Of a stretch of 64,000 nucleotides of DNA, positions 23,901-29,520 are shown one piece after another; position 1 is the first letter of the stretch, and every line of letters starts with the position of its first letter. The stretch is taken from positions 55,067,400 through 55,131,399 of the forward strand of contig OZ022507.1 in assembly GCA_963989385.1 (NCBI GenBank), in the 5' to 3' direction. A program made the translations under genes and the position numbers. A model generated the notes under the pieces. That model was not told where the DNA came from. It saw nothing but the letters and a program-made list of their open reading frames with translations, and searched no databases. The DNA is from Ctena decussata (taxonomy: Eukaryota; Mollusca; Bivalvia; Lucinida; Lucinidae).

Positions 23901-26467
23901 GAGTTAGCTTCGACCGTTAGCTACCCTTTAAGTGCTTCGCGAAAAGCCTTATCAGACTAGGCAGATGTTCAGGCTGATCTGAGTCTGCACTGGGTGCACA
24001 ACCACTTTGTTGTTTTTCTCGTGTCGCGGCTCATTTTGTTTTATTTGCGTACAGAAAAGAATCTCACCATCATCGTCATGTTAGAGTCTTCTTTTATTAC
24101 CACTGACCTTATACAGTACCTCAAAACTTTAATTATTCCATAAATTATAATGTATTTGCAGATCAGATGATGATGGAGGTGGTTTGAGCGGAGGTGGTAT
24201 AGCTGCCATTGTTATTGCTGTGCTAGCTGTGGCCCTGATAACAGTGTTTGTAGCGATAAAATTCTATGGGAAGAAGTTCAGGAGACCTGTTGATGGTAAA
24301 GTCAGATTCTGACTTAGAGCTGGGTACCACGGAAAATGAAGTACCACAGTATACTGAGGTTTTTCATCAAATATCGTGGTACATACCACAGTATACCGTG
24401 ACTGCCATTCTGTTGTTGTTCTACCTTCGGTTTCATTTAACAACCGTCATGTGGACTGTTAAATTTGAAGTGCCACCATCTGCGCACTTCCCAAAACAGT
24501 CACAGGCTCTACAGATGGCTACATTCTGCTCTATGCTAACATCAGAGTTCTTTTTTAACCTGAAGTGGTGCCAAATGTGTGCCTTTCCTCGCAAATTTTT
24601 CACAGTGCTGTTGCTGTCCACCATCTTGAGATGCTTTAGTGCGCAGACGCAGAACGCATGTGGCGGAAAATTTTTACGTATTTATACATAAATATTAATA
24701 TAAACACCAGAATTGTAACCGTTTACTGATTATTTTCATTGTTTTTATATTAATTCTTTTCTGGCCGAATTAAGGACATGGATGAACTCGTCAGTTTCCG
24801 TGAAAATCTTGGTCACGAAGTCTGCCAAAGTACTAGTACTGCCCAAAAGTACCGCGGTTTGTACCACTGGGACTAAATACCGGGGTTCACCGGTTTACCG
24901 CCCACCCCTAGATTCTGTAAAATCGGATATATTTTTTACTTTGGTATTTTGATTGTTGTGCAGTATTGATTTTACTTATGTATTCAGACTTTTCCAATTC
25001 AGTCTATATTGGACCGTTCCATCATCAAAATTGGAGAAGTCTTTCTCATCTATATATGTATGTTTTAAGGTGCATAGGTACATTTTCAGCGGAAGAAACT
25101 TAACTTTCTCTATCGGGATCATCCCTTCAAAGAAAGGGTCTTCTCCCTTAGTAGCAAATAGTAGACCCCCATTTTGGAAGACGTTCCTTATTGAGGAGGG
25201 CAAACTGGAAGTCAGGAAAAGGACTTCTATGCTTAAGGCGAGGATTTTTCCCATTAGACTAGCACGACAGGCTTGAATTTTCAAAAGTGCAAAGTGTATA
25301 TATTTTCCATAGCAGGGCATCCACTAATATGCAAACCATATGAAATCAGAGCATTTGTGATTCAGACTCAAATACATGGGGAGATAATCCAGGCTGAAAT
25401 TAGCTACCCTAAATTCGAGGTTTTCTCATACCTCATTTTTGAGGTTATAAAAATATTGAAATCAGTCGATCAGTCAAAAAGTTTTTGTCATAAGTGCATG
25501 CTAAATACATACATATCACAATAGAAAGCAACAATTTTTATCTTGTTATGCCTGACTAGCATTCAAACTTGCAAAACCATAGTTACACTTCCGGTCAAAA
25601 CGGCCAAAAGGGAAAGCTTCACTATAATTAAAATACAAGTACTTTCCCCCCTGTGACCCAGCATTTCCTTTATGCAGCAGACTTGTATATGGCAAGTACA
25701 CAATATATATGAGTGGGAAGCTGGGTCATGGGGTTGGGGGGTGGGGGGGGGGGGGAATACTCAGTAAGCCAAAGAAGAAGAATGGTCAAAAGTAGCACTG
25801 TGATCTTAAAGGATTTAGTTATGTACCATGACCTTGAAATGCGGTCAAGGTCACATACATACAATCAAAACTATCCAGTGTTGTCTGTTATGTAAGTAAT
25901 ATAAGTAAAAAAAGTGTGAAATGTATACAATAAATCATTATTTCAGCGATTAGTTTTGAGTATAATTTACAATTAATCTCAACAATGACATCAACGTCAA
26001 CGTATGTTTAACGTTCTTAACATAGACACAAACGCTTGAAAATTCATTTTTCATGCAAGTTACATGTCATAGGCAAAAGTGCAAAGCAAAAGTCTGTGAT
26101 CCGTATAACTTTTTGGACATTGAATTTTATGAAAGAAAGAAAGGGGGTGTGGGATGGGGTGGGGGGGGGGGGGGGCTTAAACATTACAATTAAACATTTA
26201 GATTTTACTCCCTTCCAATCCGTAATGTATTCACACCAGTTCATTTGAAGTTTATTTTTCATTTATGTTTCTTTTTTTGTTCAGTATATGTGTTATGAAA
26301 ATCGTGATACTGTTAACCAGTAAAGCTCATTCTTGTCTTTAATTTCAGAATCATCGAAGTATCTTCAGGGTAGCTCCATGTTTGACAGTACAGTGTTTAA
26401 TCGCTCACAGGACCAAGTTACAATAGGAGCTGCCCCATCCTCAACTATTCCTTACCAGGAAATGTGA
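2866..26467 (+). CDS. CACHD1: CACHD1/alpha2-delta-like type I membrane protein, 3' ten exons (partial)
   Basis: Ten exons (2866-2932, 3926-3978, 6251-6350, 6610-6801, 7593-7761, 13756-13843, 15662-15825, 17360-17717, 24162-24295, 26349-26467) have GT-AG borders and join in one frame to 480 codons plus TGA. Seen, numbering visible residues: end of a Cache-like fold with CHIVDDKG (33-40); a Cys/IPGTN/LLVL segment (105-123); a Cys-rich block with CQCECSC (about 139-192); a Pro-rich stalk (260-350); a Gly linker; one helix at about 409-429; basic KKFRR stop-transfer; a 50-residue tail. N-glycosylation sequons lie at 125, 181 and 239. Known: alpha2-delta and CACHD1 proteins share VWA-Cache ectodomains with a C-x-IP-x-(S/T)N-LLV motif; alpha2-deltas are usually GPI-anchored while CACHD1 has a helix and tail, so CACHD1 fits better. 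They modulate voltage-gated calcium channels at the cell surface. Start, signal peptide, VWA and most Cache exons lie left of the window. The family call rests on motif recall, not a search. Confidence 0.62.
3399..3858. repeat. 31-bp tandem array split by a SINE
   Basis: The unit is TTGACAGCCACTTTGTATAG plus TACCTTCTTGG. About five copies occur before the SINE and three after. Degenerate copies extend left to about 3250. Confidence 0.8.
3547..3748 (+). mobile_element. SINE-1, tRNA-derived, full length with target duplication
   Basis: A tRNA-like head has box A TAGCTCAGTGGGTTAAG and box B GGGTTCGAGCCCC. A body follows, ending in (ATCC)n. A perfect 12-bp direct repeat TCTTGGGTTAAC flanks it (3535-3546 and 3749-3760), the mark of LINE-driven retroposition into the 31-bp array. 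The head does not fold as a true tRNA acceptor stem. Confidence 0.85.
3926..3978 (+). CDS. CACHD1: CACHD1-like exon 2 of window
   Basis: The acceptor is TTGTAG and the donor GTAAGC. It enters in phase 0 and leaves two bases of a codon. It encodes ADCYGSDKTCHIVDDK, with two cysteines followed by the xVDDxG turn typical of Cache domains in alpha2-delta relatives. Confidence 0.62.
4020..4457. mobile_element. PAL-7-containing MITE with TATTAATCCTA ends
   Basis: Ends CCATATTAATCCTAATAAA and, at the right, GAATAGGATTAAAAC. The centre holds the PAL-7 phrase GAGCAAATTCTTTCCTTTTA with flanking inverted arms. It fills part of the intron between exons 2 and 3. Confidence 0.55.
4466..4702. mobile_element. 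PAL-1 palindromic MITE, copy 1
   Basis: Terminal arms of about 92 bp start TGAGCCGCGACATGA and mirror at GTCGTGGCTCA. A loop of about 45 bp contains AAAGGGTAGCTGAGGGTCT. Arms contain CAGATCAGCCTGGGCAT and its complement. Nine sizeable copies occur in the window. Confidence 0.85.
5299..5535. mobile_element. PAL-1 copy 2
   Basis: Ends TGAGCTGTGACATGAC and CATGTCGCAGCTCA; same arms and loop as copy 1. Confidence 0.85.
5586..5943. mobile_element. PAL-7-containing MITE with TATTAATCCTA ends, copy 2
   Basis: Terminal inverted repeat CCATATTAATCCTA at the left, TAGGATTAATATGG at the right. Inner PAL-7 core as in 4020-4457. Confidence 0.65.
6007..6224. mobile_element. PAL-3 palindromic element, copy 1
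   Basis: Central palindrome around GGCGGCTCATGATGAGCCGCC is near-perfect, with TCTAGATCTACACTGTTTGC and GTCGTCTGCTTTTTGG outward. It ends just before the exon 3 acceptor region. Confidence 0.7.
6251..6350 (+). CDS. CACHD1: CACHD1-like exon 3 of window
   Basis: The acceptor is TTGTTTCAG and the donor GTAAAA. The first base completes a Gly codon, then 33 codons follow (IIIDSFLGK to EGKLK). A hydrophobic strand is followed by an amphipathic helix rich in Lys and Arg, continuing the Cache domain. Confidence 0.65.
6357..6435. mobile_element. CCCAGCAGGCACACAA short MITE
   Basis: Starts CCCAGCAGGCACACAAC and centres on CAATGTCATGACATTG. It begins seven bases after the exon 3 end. A second copy lies at 62842-62905. 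The terminus resembles a short element seen in many animal genomes. Confidence 0.5.
6610..6801 (+). CDS. CACHD1: CACHD1-like exon 4 of window (IPGTN motif)
   Basis: Exactly 64 codons lie between GTTGCAG and GTAATA, phase 0 at both ends. It holds VDWCTGFSDG, then C-x-x-YKLQHIPGTNIHLLVL, the best family marker in the window: alpha2-delta relatives carry a Cys, then IP-x-(S/T)N, then LLV. An NRT glycosylation sequon follows. Confidence 0.72.
6824..7060. mobile_element. PAL-1 copy 3
   Basis: Ends TGAGCCCAGACATGAG and TCTCGCGTCTCA; begins about 20 bases after the exon 4 donor. Confidence 0.85.
7068..7440. mobile_element. PAL-7 elements, one and a half diverged copies
   Basis: Phrases GTTCCCTTCTCAATGAGGAT, TTGTTTCCCTTTGTAGAAGA and, later, GGAGCAAATTCTTCCCTTTA belong to the PAL-7 family; arms are diverged. 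Confidence 0.5.
7593..7761 (+). CDS. CACHD1: CACHD1-like exon 5 of window (cysteine-rich)
   Basis: The acceptor is CTATTGTAG and the donor GTAAGT. It has 56 codons plus one base, with 11 cysteines including CVCP, CQYC and CQCECSC, and an NFT sequon. This extracellular disulfide-rich block follows the Cache domain. Confidence 0.7.
7854..8013. mobile_element. hAT-like MITE with CAGTGGCGGATCCAG ends
   Basis: Left end CAGTGGCGGATCCAG, right end CTGGATCCGCCCCTG, 160 bp. CCATT occurs on both sides as part of a target duplication. A poly-G run follows the left end. Confidence 0.75.
8232..8560. mobile_element. PAL-7-containing MITE with TATTAATCCTA end, copy 3
   Basis: Left end TGTATTAATCCTATTAAAC; inner GAGGAGCAAATTCTTTCC. 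The right end is not clear. Confidence 0.5.
8561..8993. other. Intron stretch, nothing recognised
   Basis: AT-rich intron 5 sequence without tandem units, inverted ends or coding signal that I can support. Confidence 0.4.
8994..9231. mobile_element. PAL-1 copy 4
   Basis: Ends TGAGCCGCGACATGACAAA and TGTTGCGGCGCA; arms and loop as copy 1. Confidence 0.85.
9344..10190 (-). mobile_element. Hairpin-ended element with tandem units
   Basis: Starts TTTATACCCAGCCACACGTT-AGTGGCGGGCTATA, then a GTCCGTCTGTCC stretch. Units follow with GAAACTTCACAGAAATGAT and TTATCTGCCCCTGCCC. It ends GGCGGGGTATCACGCAGTCG. Same architecture as the Helentron-like elements. Confidence 0.5.
11035..11658. mobile_element. 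PIF/Harbinger-like MITE nested in element M, TTA target duplication
   Basis: Ends AGCCTCGTTTACACGATATG and mirror CATATCGTGTAAACGAGGCT. TTA flanks both sides (11032-11034, 11659-11661). The other copy of element M has the empty site CCCATTAGACTAGC at 25250-25263, so borders and the 3-bp duplication are read directly. Confidence 0.8.
12010..12072. repeat. C-rich low-complexity tract
   Basis: Runs of C broken by CACC. Probably length-variable; base count in the assembly is uncertain. Confidence 0.8.
12073..12306. repeat. ~87-bp tandem triplication in element M
   Basis: GCATTTCCTTTATGCAGCAG recurs at about 12080, 12164 and 12251, each followed by ACTTATGCATGGCAAGTACG and, in two, a G-run. The second M copy has a single unit (25660-25735), so the expansion is specific to this copy. 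Confidence 0.8.
13409..13647. mobile_element. PAL-1 copy 5
   Basis: Ends TGAGCCGCGACATGAC and GTCGTGTTGTGCTCA; about 110 bases before exon 6. Confidence 0.85.
13756..13843 (+). CDS. CACHD1: CACHD1-like exon 6 of window
   Basis: The acceptor is ACGACAG and the donor GTGAGT. It encodes 28 codons plus split codons at both ends (SQIETTRRELLPDV to PCETPCVA). Phase is compatible with exons 5 and 7, which is the main support because the exon is short and has a weak pyrimidine tract. Confidence 0.58.
13886..14095. mobile_element. PAL-3 copy 2
   Basis: Ends TAACCCTTAAAGCCCCAAAA and GGCGCATTAAGGGTTA. Central palindrome GATGAGGTGGCTCA-TAA-TGAGCCACCTCATC flanked by CAGTGTAGATC and mirror. Starts about 40 bases after exon 6. 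Confidence 0.8.
14096..14358. mobile_element. PAL-8 element, copy 1
   Basis: Left CTCTTGATATCTCGAACACT, right CAGATATCGAGAGTTGACTG as inverted ends; the centre has AAATTTTCTGGGACCAGAAA palindromes. A second copy lies at 59446-59815. Confidence 0.7.
14388..14592 (-). mobile_element. SINE-1 copy
   Basis: Reverse-oriented copy: CATCCTTTTCAACAATATTT, TCAGTCATATCAGGATGATG and the box region at 14505-14590, diverged in the tRNA head. Confidence 0.7.
14600..14656. repeat. Small palindrome
   Basis: CTGATCAGACTGCTCCTAG followed by its mirror AGGAGCAGTCTGATCAG, about 42 bp of near-perfect symmetry, like the PAL-3 core flank. Confidence 0.7.
14657..14906. mobile_element. PAL-4-related long palindrome
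   Basis: Ends GGCCCCAAGGTTATAAAACT and AGTTTTATAACCTCGGGGCC; inside, paired CATGCTCAACTCAGCTGAGC blocks form further hairpins. Confidence 0.75.
14990..15290. mobile_element. PAL-7 element
   Basis: Contains GGAAAGCAACTGCCATACCC, GGTCAATTCTTAAAGAAAAG and TTGGCCCCCATTGAGAAGGG; partly rearranged. Confidence 0.5.
15303..15508 (-). mobile_element. SINE-1 copy
   Basis: Begins with the reversed (GGAT)n tail GGATGGATGGATGACTTGCG and ends in the tRNA-like head (CAACCCACTGAGG). It ends about 150 bases before exon 7. Confidence 0.75.
15662..15825 (+). CDS. CACHD1: CACHD1-like exon 7 of window
   Basis: A strong T-rich acceptor ends TTTCCAG; the donor is GTAATT. It encodes the last Cys-containing segment (RECARQTNC, NNETYSTCIW) with an NET sequon and the start of the Thr/Pro-rich stalk (TTTPKAPASPPP). 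Confidence 0.7.
15958..16858. mobile_element. 0.9-kb TIR element in intron 7
   Basis: Left ATATACTGAACGTCAAAAGA, right (reversed) ATATACTGAACGCCAACAGA, extended by AACGC. No open frame of note. The ends and AT-rich junction suggest a mariner-like non-autonomous element. Confidence 0.7.
16870..17205. other. Repeat fragments before exon 8
   Basis: 16900-17010 looks like the GTCGGCGGCG-bearing start of a hairpin-ended element (GAAGCAGAAGCGAGACATA). 17096-17205 is half a PAL-7 element (GGAAAGAATTTGCTCCTGAG). Confidence 0.4.
17360..17717 (+). CDS. CACHD1: CACHD1-like exon 8 of window (proline-rich stalk)
   Basis: The acceptor is TATTTCAG and the donor GTATGG. It has 118 codons, low complexity, with GPPTVGPPS occurring twice about 15 residues apart, then Ser/Thr-rich sequence. 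It looks like an extended, probably O-glycosylated membrane-proximal stalk. The repeat suggests growth by internal duplication. Confidence 0.7.
17831..17990. mobile_element. PAL-7 partial copy
   Basis: CAACTTCCTGTTTGCTTTC and GCTCCTGAGGAGAAAATTCT match the family. Confidence 0.45.
18187..18558. mobile_element. Cluster of two complete and one half PAL-4 palindromes
   Basis: Copies at 18187-18324, 18328-18458 and 18459-18556. Arms GAGGTTATAAAACTTGAG and CAAACTCAAAATAAAGCAC mirror around CATGTGGTC or GCATGCGC centres. The third keeps only its right arm. Neighbouring copies share GGGCC or AACCCTG junctions. Confidence 0.75.
18722..18892. mobile_element. PAL-7 copy truncated by the next element
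   Basis: GAATTTGCTCCTAGGAGCAAATTC centre is a perfect palindrome; the right arm stops at CAGAAACTG where the next element begins. Confidence 0.65.
18893..19981 (-). mobile_element. Element with TGTCACCCGACG ends and (GTCC)n
   Basis: Left end TGTCACCCGACGTAGGCGG, right end ACGTCGGGTGACA. Next to the left end lies (GTCC)n at 18927-18990. Internal units of about 125-140 bp share CGCAACTCCTCC, ATTGATTTGAAATTTTACAG and GAAGATGTGCATGTG. Confidence 0.65.
20172..21681 (-). mobile_element. Helentron-like element B, copy 1
   Basis: Starts CTTTTTAGCTCATCTGAGCC with a hairpin and (GTCC)n, three units of about 455 bp, ends CAGGGCCTCATGGCCCTCTT. On the minus strand it therefore ends hairpin-AGCTAAAAAG. 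Units keep CCATATATGG, TCAAGGTCA and TTTGACCTTTGACCC. Confidence 0.65.
21682..23190 (-). mobile_element. Helentron-like element B, copy 2 (head-to-tail)
   Basis: Near-identical architecture to copy 1 and directly abutting it; both have hairpin GAGCCAGCGGCTC and terminal stem GGGCCTCATGGCCC. Tandem integration or rolling-circle concatemer are possible sources. Confidence 0.65.
23292..23401. mobile_element. PAL-5 palindrome, copy 1
   Basis: TACCATAATGTGC at the left, GCACATTATGGTA at the right; inner arms GGGACACC...TTAATTTTCCATTTG around GGAACAAATG. Confidence 0.75.
23440..23730. repeat. Diverged ~72-bp tandem array
   Basis: Four units with GATGCATCAGGTATCAA, TGTGATGGCTGA and AGCCATCAAAA. 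Divergence is high, so the array is old. Confidence 0.7.
23795..24033. mobile_element. PAL-1 copy 6
   Basis: Ends TAGAGCCACGACACGAG and CTCGTGTCGCGGCTCA; about 130 bases before exon 9. Confidence 0.85.
24162..24295 (+). CDS. CACHD1: CACHD1-like exon 9 of window (transmembrane helix)
   Basis: The acceptor is TATTTGCAG and the donor GTAAAG. It encodes SDDDGGGLSGGG, a hydrophobic stretch of about 21 residues (IAAIVIAVLAVALITVFVAI) and the basic KFYGKKFRR. Acidic outside and basic inside predict type I topology. Confidence 0.8.
24314..24911 (-). mobile_element. hAT-type remnant with BED zinc finger
   Basis: The right end reads, on the minus strand, TAGGGGTGGGCGGTAAACCGG, a terminus typical of ZBED-type hAT elements. 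The left end is TAGAGCTGGGTACCACGG, a poor mirror. Flanks share ATTCTG, a possible part of a target duplication. It sits in the CACHD1-like intron just after exon 9. Internally deleted: only the first coding segment survives. Confidence 0.6.
24433..24624 (-). pseudogene. BED zinc finger of a hAT transposase (fragment)
   Basis: A 63-residue open stretch contains KAHIWHHFRL, then CRACDCFGKC, then GGTSNLTVHM: the aromatic, C-x2-C and SNL-x-x-H pattern of BED fingers, which bind DNA at the N-terminus of hAT transposases. No catalytic region follows, so this is a relic of the element at 24314-24911. Confidence 0.65.
25218..26113. mobile_element. TIR element M, copy 2 (right end missing)
   Basis: Left end AAAAGGACTTCTATGCTTAA as in 10997; similarity continues to GCAAAAGTCTGTGATCCGTA and then stops. 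Lacks the PIF-like insertion. Contains TGACCTTGAAATGCGGTCAA followed by GGTCA, an inverted half-site pair, at 25830-25855. Confidence 0.75.
26144..26175. repeat. G-rich low-complexity tract
   Basis: GGGTGTGGGATGGGGTG followed by a G-run; length in the assembly is uncertain. About 170 bases before the last CACHD1-like exon. Confidence 0.75.
26349..26467 (+). CDS. CACHD1: CACHD1-like last exon (cytoplasmic tail and stop)
   Basis: The acceptor is TTAATTTCAG. It encodes 38 residues ending IPYQEM then TGA at 26465-26467. The tail is polar with one Tyr near the C-terminus. The following 200 bases are AT-rich and presumably 3' UTR; AATAAA-containing strings occur near 27347 but inside or near repeats, so no polyadenylation site is claimed. 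Confidence 0.72.
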
Positions 26468-26672
26468 ACAGTTCAATATTCTTGGCCCAGTATTTCAAAG
26501 CATAGTTAGCTTAAGTCTTCTGATATAATTTAAATCAATTTGCTATATTTTTTCGCACTGTAAAAGCTCCTCATATTTTCTGCGAAAAAATGACTGTTTT
26601 TGTCTTTGTTTGAAAATGTAAAAATGTTTCGAACTACTGGGCTCTTAATGAGAGCTACATGGTGCCATACAC

Positions 26673-26879
26673 CAGAGCATGATCTAGATAAGAGGGAGTA
26701 TTTGGTGATAATCAGGGATAATTTTTGTTAGTTTTGCGTATAGCCATATGTTGTGACCCCTCATCTGAACCGTCTCAACGAGACGGTTCAGATGAGGGGT
26801 CACAATATATGGTTTCAGTAAGAAATAAAAAAAATTATCCCTCAGTTTTCATCAAATACCCCTCTTATCTAGAGCTCTG
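26673..26879. mobile_element. PAL-2 palindromic MITE, copy 1
   Basis: Arms of about 95 bp start CAGAGCATGATCTAGATAAG and end TTATCTAGAGCTCTG. Centre GAACCGTCTCAACGAGACGGTTC. Five copies occur in the window; ends of the CAGAG type suggest hAT ancestry. It is 206 bases after the CACHD1-like stop, possibly in the 3' UTR. Confidence 0.85.
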
Positions 26880-27254
26880 ATACTTATAGACCAGAAAGAG
26901 CAGAACATGACAAAATAATCCACAACATAAAGAAAGAATGCTTAACATATCAGTAAACAGAGAATGCATGTACTCATACTAGTGTGTGACTATGAGAAGT
27001 TAAAATGTCAAAAGCCAACACTCTGTGCCTGTACATGCATGGTGTGTTGAGACAGCGAAGATTCTAACTAGACTGCATTGGTGTGCAGGTTGGTCTGGGA
27101 CATTACTGTTTGCATAGGTGTTTAGCACTGTTTCACTTGCTGCAGCTCAAATATGTGTTCTCATATTGCTTCCTCTTAATTTTATACAAGCCATGTTGTG
27201 ATAAGACTGTCTTGAAAGTTTTTGTGTGTGTGAAGAGCTTTCTATATGTTAATT

Positions 27255-27480
27255 CGCTCTTGATCAAGTCGGGTAAATTTGGACAGCGGGTAAATTCGAA
27301 CAGTGACATTGTTTCCTTTATATATTAGTTGCTTGGAATTAAAACAAAATAAACTGGGCAAACAGTGAAAATCCTGATGAGACGGCTCATGATGAGCCGT
27401 CTCGTCTGAATTGTTACTGTTTTTGCAATGGTATGTCCGAATTTACCCCCTGTCCGAAGTTAGCCGACTCTACCCTACTT
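27255..27480. mobile_element. TIR element around a PAL-3-type core
   Basis: Left GTCGGGTAAATTTGGACAG, right (reversed) GTCGGCTAACTTCGGACAG. The centre 27358-27426 has GATGAGACGGCTCATGATGA and mirror with GCAAACAGTG flanks. Confidence 0.6.
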
Positions 27481-27791
27481 GTTTATGTTTCATTTGAATG
27501 TGTGTTACACAGCAAGTTTCCTGAGGTCTGGTTCAACAGATCTTCTATGCTCATATTTATTATGCATTTCCGCCTAAAACCACACCCTATTCAAAACTTC
27601 ACCAAGATTGTATGAGGCCAGCCAGTCCTTGTTAAAATGCAGGTAGAACAATTATCCTAATATGTCCTGGTCAGAAACCATAATCACAACTTCCTGCACA
27701 TCTTGGCATCTTCGAAAGCAGATTTCTGCTAACTGATGTTGCTATGCCTTCAAACAATAAAATCTGACCAAAAATGAGAAAATAATGCATT

Positions 27792-27937
27792 TGAGCCACA
27801 ACACGACAAAACCTACAAAATGGCATGTGCGCCCAGTGAAGACGCAGATCAGCTTGGGCAGGTGCCCAGGTTGATCTGAGTCTTCGCTGGGCACACATGC
27901 CACTTTGTTGTTTTGTTTGTTTTTGTGTTGCAGCTCA
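27792..27937. mobile_element. PAL-1 copy 7, short form without the loop
   Basis: Ends TGAGCCACAACACGAC and TGTGTTGCAGCTCA. The central loop and inner arms are deleted, leaving 146 bp. Confidence 0.8.
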
Positions 27938-28600
27938 TTTCATAAATATCTGCCAAAATATCCAGACAGAGGCTTATAATTTCTCACAGGGCTAACAGCT
28001 TCCTAGTATAAACTGTATAACATTAAGTGTGTGGGAAGGATCTGAAATACTCTAGAGACATTGGCTTTTGACAAGAGAGCTTATCAGTTATCTTATCTAA
28101 ACTTCTGTAGAGAACCTGTTATCATTACAAGACCTCTAAAATATGAACTGGTACTAATATTTAGTACAGTCTTATCTAAATCTGATGTTCTAAGTGATAG
28201 TTGAAATTGCAACAAGCTGTCAAAGCAAACACATTAATGCCAATCACTGCTGGCACTTTCACCCTCAATGATGTTTTCAGGCCCATAGCCCAGTGAGTAA
28301 TTCATAAGCCTCTGATCCAGACCATAAGCGGTTATTTTATCAGCAGTTTCAAAACACTTTTTTTTATTATGTAAAATGATGCTCTTTTTCTTGCCATCAG
28401 AAAAGTGCCAAGATGGAGCTTTACGGTAAATTCTCTATTACATGTAGTTCGAACACCCTAGCAGTTCGAACACCTAAATTCAAATTGGAATTCACCTTAA
28501 AACTTTCTCATTTAGTTCGAACAGTCAACTTTTTTAGGAATTTGAATTTTTAATAGTTTGAACACAAAACAAGCTTGAATTTTCACACACACAAAAAAAC
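27938..28600. other. Intergenic stretch with little recognisable content
   Basis: 28440-28575 has several AGTTCGAACA repeats in both orientations, likely a small decayed element. The rest shows no structure I can support. Confidence 0.4.
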
Positions 28601-29520
28601 AAGAGGCCCACGGGCCACAAAGCTCACCAGATCTCTAGCTCAAAATTGCTATCAAATTTGTATAGGCTCAAAATTGATGTCACATTTGTACAGGCTAATA
28701 CAAAGTATACAACTACAAAGTCTCAGTCTGACAGTTTGTTGAGCTGACAACAAAATATGTAACTATTTTCCATATTTTGATTGCAATAAATGTATATACA
28801 AAGTAAACACTAAACACATATTTTCAAAAAAACACATAGCTGAAAAAAGACTTCTCAAGGAACATTTCTAATACAGTTTTGTCAACATATCTGCAATGGC
28901 TTGGCAGTAAATGCCATTGGCCCAGTATCGGCCCAGTGTTTTCAGAGGAGATAATTTTTTAAGTATTTTTTTCCATTCTTTTTTGCATTTTGGTTTCCAT
29001 GGCAACCAATGAAAGGAGCAGTGGGCAAAAAAACATGCAGCTGATAGAAGATTTCTCAAGAAACATTTCTATAAAAGTTTTGTCAATATATCTGCAATGG
29101 CTTGGCAGTAAATGCCATTTTTCAATTTTCCCCATTATAAGTCAATGCAACTCTAAGTTGCCATAGCAACAATACTAAAGAGCCAATTTTCATAAAAAAC
29201 ACAATCTTTCAATCCCCCAGCCTAAGGATACTACCGATGAAATCTGAGCCTTATTGGCCCTGTGGCTTCAGAGGAGATAATTTTTAAGTATTATGTCTCC
29301 ATTTTTTTTGCTGTTTGGTTTCCATGGCAACCAATAAAAGCAGCAGTGGGCCAAAAACATACAGCTGATAGAAGACTTCTCAAGGAACATTTCTATAAAA
29401 GATTTGTCAACATTTCTGCAATGGCTTGCCAGTAAATGCCATTTTTCAATTTTCCCCATTATGAGTCTATGGGCACTCTAAGTTGCGATAGCAACCAAAC
29501 TAACAGGCAGATTTTCATAA

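Noticed and set aside
24266..24691. A 141-residue + strand open frame continuing from the transmembrane exon
   Set aside because: It is out of frame with the exon, reads through the hAT remnant, and the exon has a good donor at 24296.
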